Assembly: GCF_017894385.1 (NCBI RefSeq)
Contig: NZ_CP059560.1
Coordinates: 5,154,501 to 5,218,500 of the forward strand
Reading direction: 5' to 3'
Source of the DNA: Aromatoleum petrolei
GTDB taxonomy: Bacteria > Pseudomonadota > Gammaproteobacteria > Burkholderiales > Rhodocyclaceae
Length of the DNA stretch: 64,000 bases
Shown here in pieces: positions 34,926-44,200 of the stretch. Position numbers and translations under genes: made by a program. The notes below the pieces were generated by a model. That model was not told where the DNA came from. It ran no database searches and saw only the letters and a program-made list of their open reading frames with translations. Each line of letters starts with the position of its first letter. Positions within the stretch are counted from its first letter, which is position 1.

Positions 34926-35360
34926 CGCAATCTCGAAAAATAGCGCACCTTAGCAGTCTAGATACATCGCAACCGCAGCGCCAACCGGTCCTGAGCTTGC
35001 CGTTGCTGAAATACCTTCGAGGCGACGCAAGTGCTTACTGTCGGACATCGGAGGTGGCCTCAAGCGGGCGAACCGCAGGTGACCACCGTATTGTTGCCGA
35101 AGGTGGGCCTGAGAGTCGAGGTCACCATGGGCCGCGAAGGGGAGATTGGAAGCAGGGCATTCGTCCAACGGCTCAAGAATCCCTCAAGACGTACGGGGGG
35201 TAATGTCAAACGAGGTGGGGTAGGGGGGCGCTCCGTCCAACTTTTGGTCCTCGACCGGAGGGTGGTGCGGACGAAAACTTCGACTCTTAAGGAGTTCGTC
35301 CATGTATTCGTACGCACCTCCGGGGGGTCAAAATTCAACGCGCGCCGGTAGACGTCGGGC
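34926..35360. other. Gap without a recognised gene, holding a repeat copy
   Basis: This stretch lies between the DUF4926 gene and the end of the c-haem GGDEF-EAL gene. It carries copy B of the dispersed repeat (listed separately). Short frames around the copy do not look coding. Confidence 0.45.
35195..35271 (+). repeat. Dispersed repeat, copy B
   Basis: The copy begins GGGGGGTAATGTCAAACGAG, then GTGGGGTAGGGGGGCGCTCC, then a TTGGTCCTCGACCGGAGG block. It is the best match to copy A at 27255, and the two copies bracket the six-gene NADAR-PRTase-ATPase operon and the DUF4926 gene in the same orientation. Confidence 0.55.
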
Positions 35361-37958
35361 TTAAGCGATCGCGTCGGACGCAATTTCCTGCTGCATGTGC
35401 GCGGCCGTGCTCCCCACCGGAAGCAGTTGTGGATGCGGTTTGCCGATGAAATAGCCCTGCGCGAAATCGATCCCCTCCCTTCTTGCGGCGTCGAGGATCT
35501 CCAGATCTTCGACATACTCGGCGATGGTCTTGACACCGAGTCCCCGCGCGAGGGCAATGATACTCTGCACAAGCGCCCTGTCCTTGTCGTCCTTGAGCAT
35601 GTTGCGGATGAATTCCCCCTCGATTTTTATGTAATCGATAGGGAAGCGTTTGACATACTGGAAGGACGAGAAACCCGACCCGAAATCATCGATCGCGAAC
35701 TTGAACCCCTCGAGCTTGAGGGCCATGACGAATTTTTCGAGCAGGGTGATGTTGCGCACCGTCTCGCGTTCGGTGATCTCGAAGACGATGCGCTGCGGAT
35801 CGATGCCTGCGTCCTGCGCAAGTTTCTGTATCCTGGAAATGAATTCGCCTACGATAAGGGCCTTCGGCGACAGGTTGATGAACAGCATACCTCCGTAACC
35901 CTGCGCCTTCACCGCTGCGAAGGCCCTCTCGATTAGCATGTAGTCCATTTTGTGGGCGATGCCGAGGCTCTCCGCGACCTCGATGAACTCGCCGGCGGGG
36001 ATGATCCTCCCGTCCGCTTCGATGCGCATCAGCAGCTCGTGAATGACGATGCGCGAGTTGCGGGCGTCGCAGATCGGCTGGAAGAACGGGACGATGCACC
36101 CTTCCGCCAACGCATTCATCACGAGCTGGCTCTTTTCGCCCATTTCACGGAACAGGCCTACCATGTCGTCGGCAGAGGCGATGCAAATTGCATTCTTGCC
36201 CTCGTGTTTGGCCTTGTACATCATGTTGTCGGCAACCATGAAAAGGTCGCGCGCGTCGTTGCCATGGTCGGGGAAGACGGCGACGCCGATCGAGGTAGTG
36301 GCCTTGACCGTTGAACCGTCGGGGGCGACAAGCGACATCCGCTCGACGTGCTGCAGCAGGCGCTGCGCGACGAGATAGGCCTGCTCCTCGCCGGTTTCCG
36401 GGAGAATCAAGGTGAACTCATCACCTCCGTAACGGGCCATGAGGTCCCCCTGCCGCAAGGCCTGGTGCATTTCTACCGCGAGGGCCTGCAGGTAACGGTC
36501 GCCGAATTCGTGGCCGTGCAGGTCATTGACAGTTTTGAAGTTGTCCAAGTCGATGACCACCACGGCGAAGTGGTAGCCGTGCCGCCCGGCACGCATGATT
36601 TCGTATTCCAGAAGTTCCCAGAAAACGCGCTGATTGAAGAGGTCGGTCAGCGGATCGCGGGTGGCGTAGTACTCGAGGTCCTTGGTGTAGCGCGAGATCG
36701 CCTTAACCGAGCCGACTACGTTCAGCATCGTCGTCAGGATGCTGTCGATCACAATGAGGCGGACCGAATCCTCGGCCATGATCGACTGCATGCCAATGCC
36801 GACCACTCCGCCGATGCGCGGGGTGTCGAGCAACAGCGACTTGGTCTGCAGTTCGATCGCATGCCTCGGGATAGGATCGAGTTGCCGGGTGGGATCGGCG
36901 ACCACATGCTCGATGTGGAGTTTCGGCGACATATCGAGGTGGGTGTGCTCCGCGATTCGCGCGCGGATGATCTCCTCAAACAACGAGCGCGTCTCGGGCG
37001 TAGGCGATCCGGTCCAGAAAATGTCGAGTTCGTGGGCGTCATCGTCGACTTTGAAGATAGTAAACAGGCTATACGCTGGGAGGATCTCGTCGATGTCGAT
37101 GAGCAGATCGCGGATGTAGCGCTTCCAGTCGCGGACGATGTCTGACGTGATGATGAATTTGCCGAGGATCTTGATTTCGAATTCGAGAATGTCCTTGTCG
37201 ACGGCGATCGCACGCATGCGCTCGACAAGCGCCCCCATGTGCTGAAACAGATCGTTGATTTCGTCGAAACCGAGATCGACGCTTTCGAGATCGAGCCTGC
37301 TGAGGTCCTTGACCACTTCGACCTGCTCGATGCGCTCACGCACCGCATCGATCGGCTTGCGGATGCGCCGTGCGAATACGGCGGCGGAAATCGCGGCGAC
37401 GGCGACGAGCGCTGCGGCGAAACCGATGAACAGCACGACATACCCTTGGCGGACTTCGTTGGTGATCGGACGCAGATCGTGTTCGACCGAAATCACGCCG
37501 AGCGTCTGGCCCACGGTGGCATTGACGTGGCAACCGAGGCACTCGTCGCGGGCAACCAGGGGGTACACGTAACGTAGCGCACCGCCGTCTTCCCGCACAA
37601 TCTCGGCGGGGCCAGCCAAGGCGGCCGTGACGTCCGCATCGGGGGGCGGCTGGTCAATCGCGCCGAAGAGGCTTTCCACGAGCGGGCCGCGGTAGATCGT
37701 GACCCGGTGAGCGGTACCCTGGAATGAGGTTCTCGCCGAGTCAAGGAATCGTGCGAGATCCTCGCGCGTCCAGCCCTTCCGCATCACCTCGAACATCGTA
37801 TTGAAGGTCTGCACGGCGATCGCGCGCGAGGTTTCGCGCGCCTGTTCGGTGATCAATCGCTCGTAAAGAAGCGATGCGGCAAGCGTTGTCGCGAGGAAAA
37901 CGATGACGGCGACGGTCGTGATCGTCGCGAAGCCGAAGCCTTTGAGTGTCCTGGCCAA
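35361..37958 (-). CDS. Membrane c-haem sensor with GGDEF and EAL domains
   Basis: The 865-aa protein has an N-terminal membrane helix (about 10-32) and an extracytoplasmic region with a c-type haem site, CLGCH (140-144), in a DUF3365/Tll0287-like setting. A second helix (about 170-195) and HAMP follow, then a GAF-like middle region (about 260-420), GGDEF (about 435-590) and EAL (about 610-845). The cyclase loop reads YGGDEF with RQGD five residues before it (inhibition site). The EAL signature is ELL, but EITERE, DDFGSGFSSF and EYVED are present; KIE replaces the usual KID. The haem could sense redox state, O2 or NO and set c-di-GMP level. The start is TTG behind GGGAG. It is one gene, unrelated to the flanking defence modules. 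Confidence 0.92.
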   Translation of the reverse strand: MARTLKGFGFATITTVAVIVFLATTLAASLLYERLITEQARETSRAIAVQTFNTMFEVMRKGWTREDLARFLDSARTSFQGTAHRVTIYRGPLVESLFGAIDQPPPDADVTAALAGPAEIVREDGGALRYVYPLVARDECLGCHVNATVGQTLGVISVEHDLRPITNEVRQGYVVLFIGFAAALVAVAAISAAVFARRIRKPIDAVRERIEQVEVVKDLSRLDLESVDLGFDEINDLFQHMGALVERMRAIAVDKDILEFEIKILGKFIITSDIVRDWKRYIRDLLIDIDEILPAYSLFTIFKVDDDAHELDIFWTGSPTPETRSLFEEIIRARIAEHTHLDMSPKLHIEHVVADPTRQLDPIPRHAIELQTKSLLLDTPRIGGVVGIGMQSIMAEDSVRLIVIDSILTTMLNVVGSVKAISRYTKDLEYYATRDPLTDLFNQRVFWELLEYEIMRAGRHGYHFAVVVIDLDNFKTVNDLHGHEFGDRYLQALAVEMHQALRQGDLMARYGGDEFTLILPETGEEQAYLVAQRLLQHVERMSLVAPDGSTVKATTSIGVAVFPDHGNDARDLFMVADNMMYKAKHEGKNAICIASADDMVGLFREMGEKSQLVMNALAEGCIVPFFQPICDARNSRIVIHELLMRIEADGRIIPAGEFIEVAESLGIAHKMDYMLIERAFAAVKAQGYGGMLFINLSPKALIVGEFISRIQKLAQDAGIDPQRIVFEITERETVRNITLLEKFVMALKLEGFKFAIDDFGSGFSSFQYVKRFPIDYIKIEGEFIRNMLKDDKDRALVQSIIALARGLGVKTIAEYVEDLEILDAARREGIDFAQGYFIGKPHPQLLPVGSTAAHMQQEIASDAIA

Positions 37959-38574
37959 TACGATACTCCCGCCTGCTATGCCGTTTGCTGGATGACGTAT
38001 GCCGTATCCCGGCGGAAGTGATCGCGCGTGTGGCTCGTTTGATCACCCTCTAATCCATTCCAATGTGTTAATTTGTTATGCCGGATGGGCCTAAGATTAT
38101 ATCCCGTGTCAATTGCCTTCGCTCTTGTCTGAAATCAAGGATAGTCTCGTCGTATCTTTGTAGTCCGGCTGCTCGGAGCTGCGGCGCCGCTGAAGTGACA
38201 TATGCATTCGCGTCGGTCGTGGCGAATTTACAAGACGCGTAATGGGCAGGACCGAGTTGCGCTCATAATATGTGGACGGATGGTCCAATCGGAATGCTGT
38301 TATTGTTGCCACTCTGATCCCGACGGCCGGAGCGGGTCGGTTGCTGACCTGGGGGTTAAGGTCAAGTTCTGACGGTGCGAAGGACGTGGCGGAGAGTAGG
38401 GCGGGGTAGCACGACCGACACAGCATGACGCGCGATTCAGACTTTGGGCATGGGACGGATGCCTCATGAAAGAGGTATATTCTTGTCAGCAGCCGTGTCC
38501 TGCTACGGCGAGCTACTTCAAGCGGCATCCCCCCTTTCCGCAGTCCGAAATTGACCTTGTCAGAAGGATGGAAC
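37959..38574. other. Gap without a recognised gene
   Basis: This stretch holds the promoter region of the c-haem GGDEF-EAL gene and the leader of a small basic protein. A partial repeat-like stretch, CTGGGGGTTAAGGTCAA near 38350, resembles the start of the dispersed repeat. Frames on the minus strand antisense to the small protein look non-coding. Confidence 0.4.
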
Positions 38575-38826
38575 ATGGCAAACAACAAGACCACTGGCAG
38601 CAAGGCCGCAACGGCGGCGTCGAAGACGTTACAGAGCAATTCCACCGGCGCAAAATCGAAGACCGCTGCCGCGAGCACATTGTCACAAACGGGCGCACCG
38701 AAAAAGCAAACCTCGGCGCCTGCGGCATCCGCAGCATCCAAAGTCCTTCAGGACGGCCGGACCAGCGCTCAATCGAAAACCGCTGCTGCCAGCGCACTAG
38801 CCCAGGCAAAAGGCAAGAAGAAGTAG
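38575..38826 (+). CDS. Small Ala/Lys/Ser-rich protein with two internal repeats
   Basis: The 83-aa product consists of two similar units, SKAATAASKTLQS ... KSKTAAASTLSQ and SAASKVLQD ... QSKTAAASALAQ, ending in a basic KGKKK tail. It has almost no aromatic residues and no hydrophobic core, like small histone-like or spore/DNA-associated proteins, but I do not recognise a named family. The ATG at 38575 follows AGAAGG; an upstream ATG eight codons earlier is possible. The ordered repeat pattern in one frame argues that it is real. Confidence 0.65.
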   Translation: MANNKTTGSKAATAASKTLQSNSTGAKSKTAAASTLSQTGAPKKQTSAPAASAASKVLQDGRTSAQSKTAAASALAQAKGKKK

Positions 38827-39171
38827 GCGGTTTCGAAGTCGACCCTACCAGGGCCCATGATCACTTCATCTTAGGTCCGGCTAACTCGTCGGTGGGCTCC
38901 ATCCAACGATTCGTCGCGCGCCAGCGATCGCCACTTTTGGCTGCTGGCACGCCGCGGCAATCTGAGCCCGTACCACACCGCGCGCGCCATATCGGCGAAG
39001 CTGGCTGGATCAGCGTGTTCATGTGTCCACCCGCCATGGAGACTGGGGGGTAATGTCAAACAACTGTTCGCGGAGGGGCGGGGCGCCCACTGAGTGGCAT
39101 CGTGGCCTCGTCGCCAGCGCATTCAATCCGGAACCCTTTTACCTGCATAGTAATCCGTTGAAAACCGCGGT
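38827..39171. other. Gap without a recognised gene, holding a repeat copy
   Basis: This stretch lies between the small repeat protein and the convergent end of the helicase module. Copy C of the dispersed repeat is near its right end. No coding frame is supported. Confidence 0.4.
39043..39090 (+). repeat. Dispersed repeat, copy C
   Basis: The copy begins CTGGGGGGTAATGTCAAACA; similarity to copies A and B is strong for about 18 bases and then weak (a GGAGGGGCGGGGCGCCC stretch). It lies just past the 3' end of the helicase module. Confidence 0.45.
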
Positions 39172-41229
39172 TCAGGTATCCATGCCAGCGAGCCTCGCGA
39201 GCTTCTCGAGCAGGGACGTCTTTCCGCTTTCATTAAGGCGCATGACGCCGTTGGTGAGTGTCCCTAGGTAGAGTTGAATGAGACGGTCGTCGAGCAGCCC
39301 TGCAGAAACCGCCTCGTAACGCGTGCCATCCGTCTCCTGGTACACCATGAGATCGTGCAGATTGGAGAAGCCCATCGAGGCGTTCGCGGGCAGCAAGGCC
39401 GGAACAAAGTAACGTACAAAGGCGCCGCGATCCTCGATGAAAGACAGTTGCCGCCATTTCTTCAGCTGAGCGTCTCCGACACCGGTGTAGTAGGGGAGCA
39501 GGAGCCAGTTGGCTGCACGGCTATAGAGTCCAGAAGGAGAAACGCCACCGGCAGCCGTCATGTCCGTCAGGGCTTCCTCAATGCCGCAGTAGCGGGCATT
39601 GAGCAGGATCTTGGGTACGATGGCGCCAGTGAAGCGACGCAGGAAGACCGGTCGCTCGTTGTCGATGAGGTAGAAGTCGTCGCCTTTCAGTTTGCCCCCG
39701 AGGCACGGGAATCGTTTATGCAGGGCACCGAGCTCGTCGGGGGCGATGTCGGGCAAGAATTCTGTGTTGCGAAGGTGCAATGCGCCGTCGCTGATCTCGA
39801 ACTGGACGATGGCGGCCATTGAAAGGATTTCGCCATTGAACGTGTCCGGGCGCAGGCGTATGCGATCGGTGTGCAGCAGCGTGAATCGGCCTTCGGGCAA
39901 GCTCATGTCGACCGGGATCCTATTGCGGGAAAAGCTGTCCTTGATCGCCAGCTCCACCGCGCAACGCCGAATGGCGGCCATGTTCTCCGGTAGGCGTAGG
40001 TTGCCGTCTTCAATCTCGAGGTCGATCCCCTGCAGAACCGGATAAGCGCCGCGACGACGGTACAGGCGATCGAACTTGGCCCAAGTATAGGCATCGACGT
40101 CGTCGGCCAGCAGGATGTCCTGTGCAAGGCCATGGTAGGCATCCCAGGGACGGTCGAAGCGCGTGGTTTCGACCTGGATGCTGGTGCCGCTCACTTCTGC
40201 GCGCCGATTGAGCACCAGGCAAGCGGCACCTCGATCGAGATGATTCATCCACTGCCGGTCTCGCGCTGGCCCACCCCCGTTATGGAAGGACACCTGCGGG
40301 AACGTCACACCATCGGCCTTCAGTGCGTCGAGCAAACGACCGTGGGACTCGGCCGGCCATGACGCGCTGGTATTGTTGATGACGACGAGTGGCCGCGAGA
40401 CAGTGGCAATATCCGATAGCTGCACCCTCGGCACGGTCGTGGCGTGGGTGGGCGCGAAGGCGCGGCGCTCATGCGCCACGCCGGCTTGTTTGAGGATGTC
40501 CGAAAAGGTCTCGGTGAGGCGGTTCAGCAGGTACAGGCGCGAACCCGTCATGGCGGATTGCTTGAAGGAGATGTCATCCAAGTGCGTTTTCCGTCCATCC
40601 CACTTACGGATGCGATCAGGGGAAACCAGGGACAGGGAGAAGCCGGTTTCGTCCGGCGTCAGGACGTCTCCTGATTTCATCGCCCCGGGCAACACCTGCA
40701 TGGCCTTGGCTGCCAGAATGACCTGGACTTCTCGATGCAGGTAGTTGGTCTCGAGCAGAAACGCCTCGACGCCGGTCGCGCCCGCGGCAGCCTTGAATGT
40801 ACGCGCACCCAGATACACGGAGGGGCCCACAGCGTCAGCAAGCAGCCCCGGAGCCGAACGATTCAGGAGCGCCGCCAGTAGACACAACTGAATGATCAGC
40901 GGCGCGTCGCCGGCTTCGATCGCCGGCACCGCAGGGTCAGCGCCAGGCTCGAGGTAATAATACTGGCCAGCCCGTCGCCCACGGAGAAACGGGATATGGT
41001 GCGCCTCCAGGCCCGTCCGCTGGGCAATTTCGCGCTTGCGCGCCTGAATGGGCACCGCCGGCGATTTTCGGTGTGTCTTGTCGATTTCGGTGGAACGCAG
41101 TTGCCAGCGCTGACCGCCCGCGGCGAGCTGGCGTAGGAGCTTCTCGGCCGCGGCGATGTCGGTCGGTTCGGTGATGGTCAGAAAGTTGGTCCAGGCCGCC
41201 GGAACTGAAGGAGTGAGTGGTTCGAACAT
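39172..41229 (-). CDS. Unrecognised 685-aa partner of a helicase-nuclease
   Basis: I do not recognise this family. The protein has no membrane segment or P-loop. A central alpha/beta segment starts LVVINNTSASWPAESHGRLL and continues TFPQVSFHNGG; a Rossmann-like unit of this sort occurs in MID domains of Argonaute-like proteins, but I cannot identify a PIWI active site, so that idea is only a hint. The second half is rich in strands (GRFTLLHTDRIRL, KLKGDDFYLIDNERPVFL). The gene starts 12 bases after the helicase stop, with GAGGAA upstream, and nothing follows in the operon. It probably works with the helicase as a recognition or effector subunit. Confidence 0.85.
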   Translation of the reverse strand: MFEPLTPSVPAAWTNFLTITEPTDIAAAEKLLRQLAAGGQRWQLRSTEIDKTHRKSPAVPIQARKREIAQRTGLEAHHIPFLRGRRAGQYYYLEPGADPAVPAIEAGDAPLIIQLCLLAALLNRSAPGLLADAVGPSVYLGARTFKAAAGATGVEAFLLETNYLHREVQVILAAKAMQVLPGAMKSGDVLTPDETGFSLSLVSPDRIRKWDGRKTHLDDISFKQSAMTGSRLYLLNRLTETFSDILKQAGVAHERRAFAPTHATTVPRVQLSDIATVSRPLVVINNTSASWPAESHGRLLDALKADGVTFPQVSFHNGGGPARDRQWMNHLDRGAACLVLNRRAEVSGTSIQVETTRFDRPWDAYHGLAQDILLADDVDAYTWAKFDRLYRRRGAYPVLQGIDLEIEDGNLRLPENMAAIRRCAVELAIKDSFSRNRIPVDMSLPEGRFTLLHTDRIRLRPDTFNGEILSMAAIVQFEISDGALHLRNTEFLPDIAPDELGALHKRFPCLGGKLKGDDFYLIDNERPVFLRRFTGAIVPKILLNARYCGIEEALTDMTAAGGVSPSGLYSRAANWLLLPYYTGVGDAQLKKWRQLSFIEDRGAFVRYFVPALLPANASMGFSNLHDLMVYQETDGTRYEAVSAGLLDDRLIQLYLGTLTNGVMRLNESGKTSLLEKLARLAGMDT

Positions 41230-41241
41230 GGAGGATCTTCC

Positions 41242-44200
41242 TCAGGCGTGATGGGGGCTGGCCGGATCAAGCAGACGAAGCAGGCGGTCATTGATCCGGT
41301 AGCGGGTCCATCCATCGTCGTCGGGTTCGGCTACGAACAGGTTGAAGAAGTGAATGCGCCGACCTTCGAGCACTTCGGTACCGTACGGGCGTTCACCGCA
41401 CAGATTGACGTACAGCGGCACCACGGGCTTGTTGCCGAGCAGACGCTCGACCTGTTTTGCACGGAGGAGGGCCTTGCGTTGACTGGTCAGCGGAATTTGC
41501 ATGGCGACCTGCACGATTTCGGCCTTGCGAGGAGCGTTGTCACGCAGGGAACGCCCCGCCAGACGATCCGCGCGCCGGCTCCAGTTCTTCAGGTCGATTG
41601 CGTACACACACGACTCCGTTTCGACGAACTCGTCAAAGCGCTCGAATAGTTCTTCTGCATGCGGATGTGTCGCTGCGTCGATCGTCGCAACGCCCCGCCG
41701 GCGCAGCAGCTCGCTCATTACGAGCTCGGCGAAGTAGCCTTTCACGTAGTCGTTAAAAAATTGCGCTCGCGGCACGTGATCCTGAAACAGATGATCGAGA
41801 TCGATCTTTAGGCGTTTCATGATCTCCTGGAATTCCGGCGTGGCGCGCAAGCCCACAGGCGCCAGTTGCCTGCCTGGATCGAAGCGTCGTCCCTTGCTGT
41901 GATGGAGATCGGCATAGAACGCGAGTTGCCCGCGCACGGATTGCGCTACGTCGCAAACGGCCTCACCTAGAGCGTTTTCAGCATCATCGATGGCCTCGAT
42001 CGCCTTGTCGGCGCGCAGGATGTAGCGGTCGGCATGGTCATTTGCCACGAAGGCGTAATCGACAAAGCTGCGCCAGGCGCGTTCATCGACACCCGCCGGC
42101 GGCGACTGCAGCGATTCAAGGTAGGTGGCCGGATCGGTAAACATCAGCGGGCTGCGGATTTGCACCCAGGCTTCACGATAGGCGTTGTTGCGAAAGCCGC
42201 GGTAGATCCGGCGGCTTGCCTTCAGGAAGCTTGCGCCCAGTACGATCTCCTGACGCACGTATTCATTCCAGCCGGTCTCGTTGCTGAACATCGAGGTTCG
42301 TTTCATGAAAGCTTGCACGTGCTCGTACACCGCATGATTGCCAGCCGAGAGTCTTCGCGAAAAATCGGGTTCGAGTTTGTAGAACTGGGCGAGCTCGAGC
42401 ACGATCTCGTGGTTGAGCAGAATGCTTTGGGCTGCAACGCCGGTTTCAACGCGCTCGACGCGCCCGATCGTCTGCACCATGTCGCGACCGATCTTGCGGA
42501 AATATTCGTCGCGGAACGCCTCTTCGTGCTCATTGGCGATCGCCGCTGGCAATTCCTGATAGGTGTAATCGACCAAGCGGTCCTCGAGGTAGAGGTGCTG
42601 CAGCATCGCCTGCAGACGTTCCATGTGCACCAGGGACAGGTCGGGCACCCGATACAGGCCGTCGTAATAGGGCGACATCGCCACCATGAGGATGTCAAAA
42701 TCCTTGCGCCACGTGCCGTTCTTCTCCCGCCCGTCCGGCCCCGAGTGCTTGGGTGTGAGGTTCAAACCACGCGACGCCGAGCGAAAGCCGCTGATCATGA
42801 GTACCTTGTGCTCCGTTTCGTCGAGCAGGCCCTCGAGGATCGATTCGTCGTTTTCCTCGTCGATATCGTCTTCACCGAAGCGTCGGAACTCCCCGTCAAC
42901 GATGCGGCCAGGCTCCTTGCCGAAACCCGCGGTGTAGAGAATCAGGCGGACCTTGTCACCTGGCTGGCCGAACGCGACCGGATTCAGTGTGTAGAGCCCC
43001 CGGACGACTTCGTCTGCGGTGACACCCATCTGACGACGAGCAAGCCCGTCAACGATTGCGCGGATCTTGCTAACTGTTTGCGTGAATGCGATTGCTGACC
43101 GCTCTTGGCCGGTGGCGAGACGGCAAAGCAGGGCAGCGAAGTAGCGCAGCTCATCGAGCTTGTAGGGATTGCGTTCGCCACGACCATCGGGCTCGGCGGC
43201 CTCGAGCTCGTTCATCATTTCGCGCTCGAGACGACGGTACAGTGCGCCAGGCTCGATACGGGAAAGGAAGGTGTCACGATCGAAGTCCTGAACGCGCGTC
43301 TCGCGTAGCGCCTGGCGGTAATGCCTGAAGTCCGCCATAAAGCGGTACTCCGCATCACTTGCCCCCTCGACTCGGCCATCAACGTCCTTGAGGCGAGTCG
43401 CAAGATAGGGCAGGTTGAACCCGCCTCGGCACCCATGCATGCCGCCGGTGGCCGACATCAGGTAGGCAATATTGCCGGGCAGATGCTCGAACTCGCGGCG
43501 CTTCGCCGTGAGGAAGGCGTCCAGCAAGTCTTCGGGGGTCTTGCGCAAGACGGTTGTCGCAATCGACATTATGCGGAGGTCGTTGGCGTACTCCTCGCGC
43601 AGCACCGTGTCTTCAACGATACTCAAGGCGAATTTGCTGCGCCGGAAGACAATGTCGTCGGTGAGCGGCTCATCGGGCGCGCGCTGCGTCAGGCTCGGCA
43701 GGTCGTCCTTGTTGAGCTTCCAGCTCCCGATTTTTTGCCGGTATCGGCGCAGCACGTTCCATTGATGGTCTGTGATCTTCGCGGTCTTCTCCTTCGCGGG
43801 GGCCTTGATCGGGGTGTGCAGCAGTATGCGGGTGATGGCCATCACGAAACGCAGGAACTCGCCCAGAGAAAAGCTGTTGCGCTGCCGACGCAGATTCCCC
43901 TCCTGGTGGAGTGCATCGGCGCTCACCAGTTCAAGGTTGTTGTGCGCGACGGACGGCACGAGACGGATGCGTTCGAGGACTTGATGCTCGTAGAATTCGA
44001 GCCGCTCGTTGAAAAATAGGTACTCCAGTTCGCCGCTGAAATCGCGCAAAGTTGCGGCGTTTGCGAGGATATGCTTCTTGTCGTGAAACACGCGCTGGAG
44101 TCTGCGATAGACCTCGAACTCGCTCTGCGGCACCGTCGCATCCGGCCAGGGCTGGACCGCTTCGCGCGCGAAAATCTTGATGGCGTCAATGATCTTGAGC

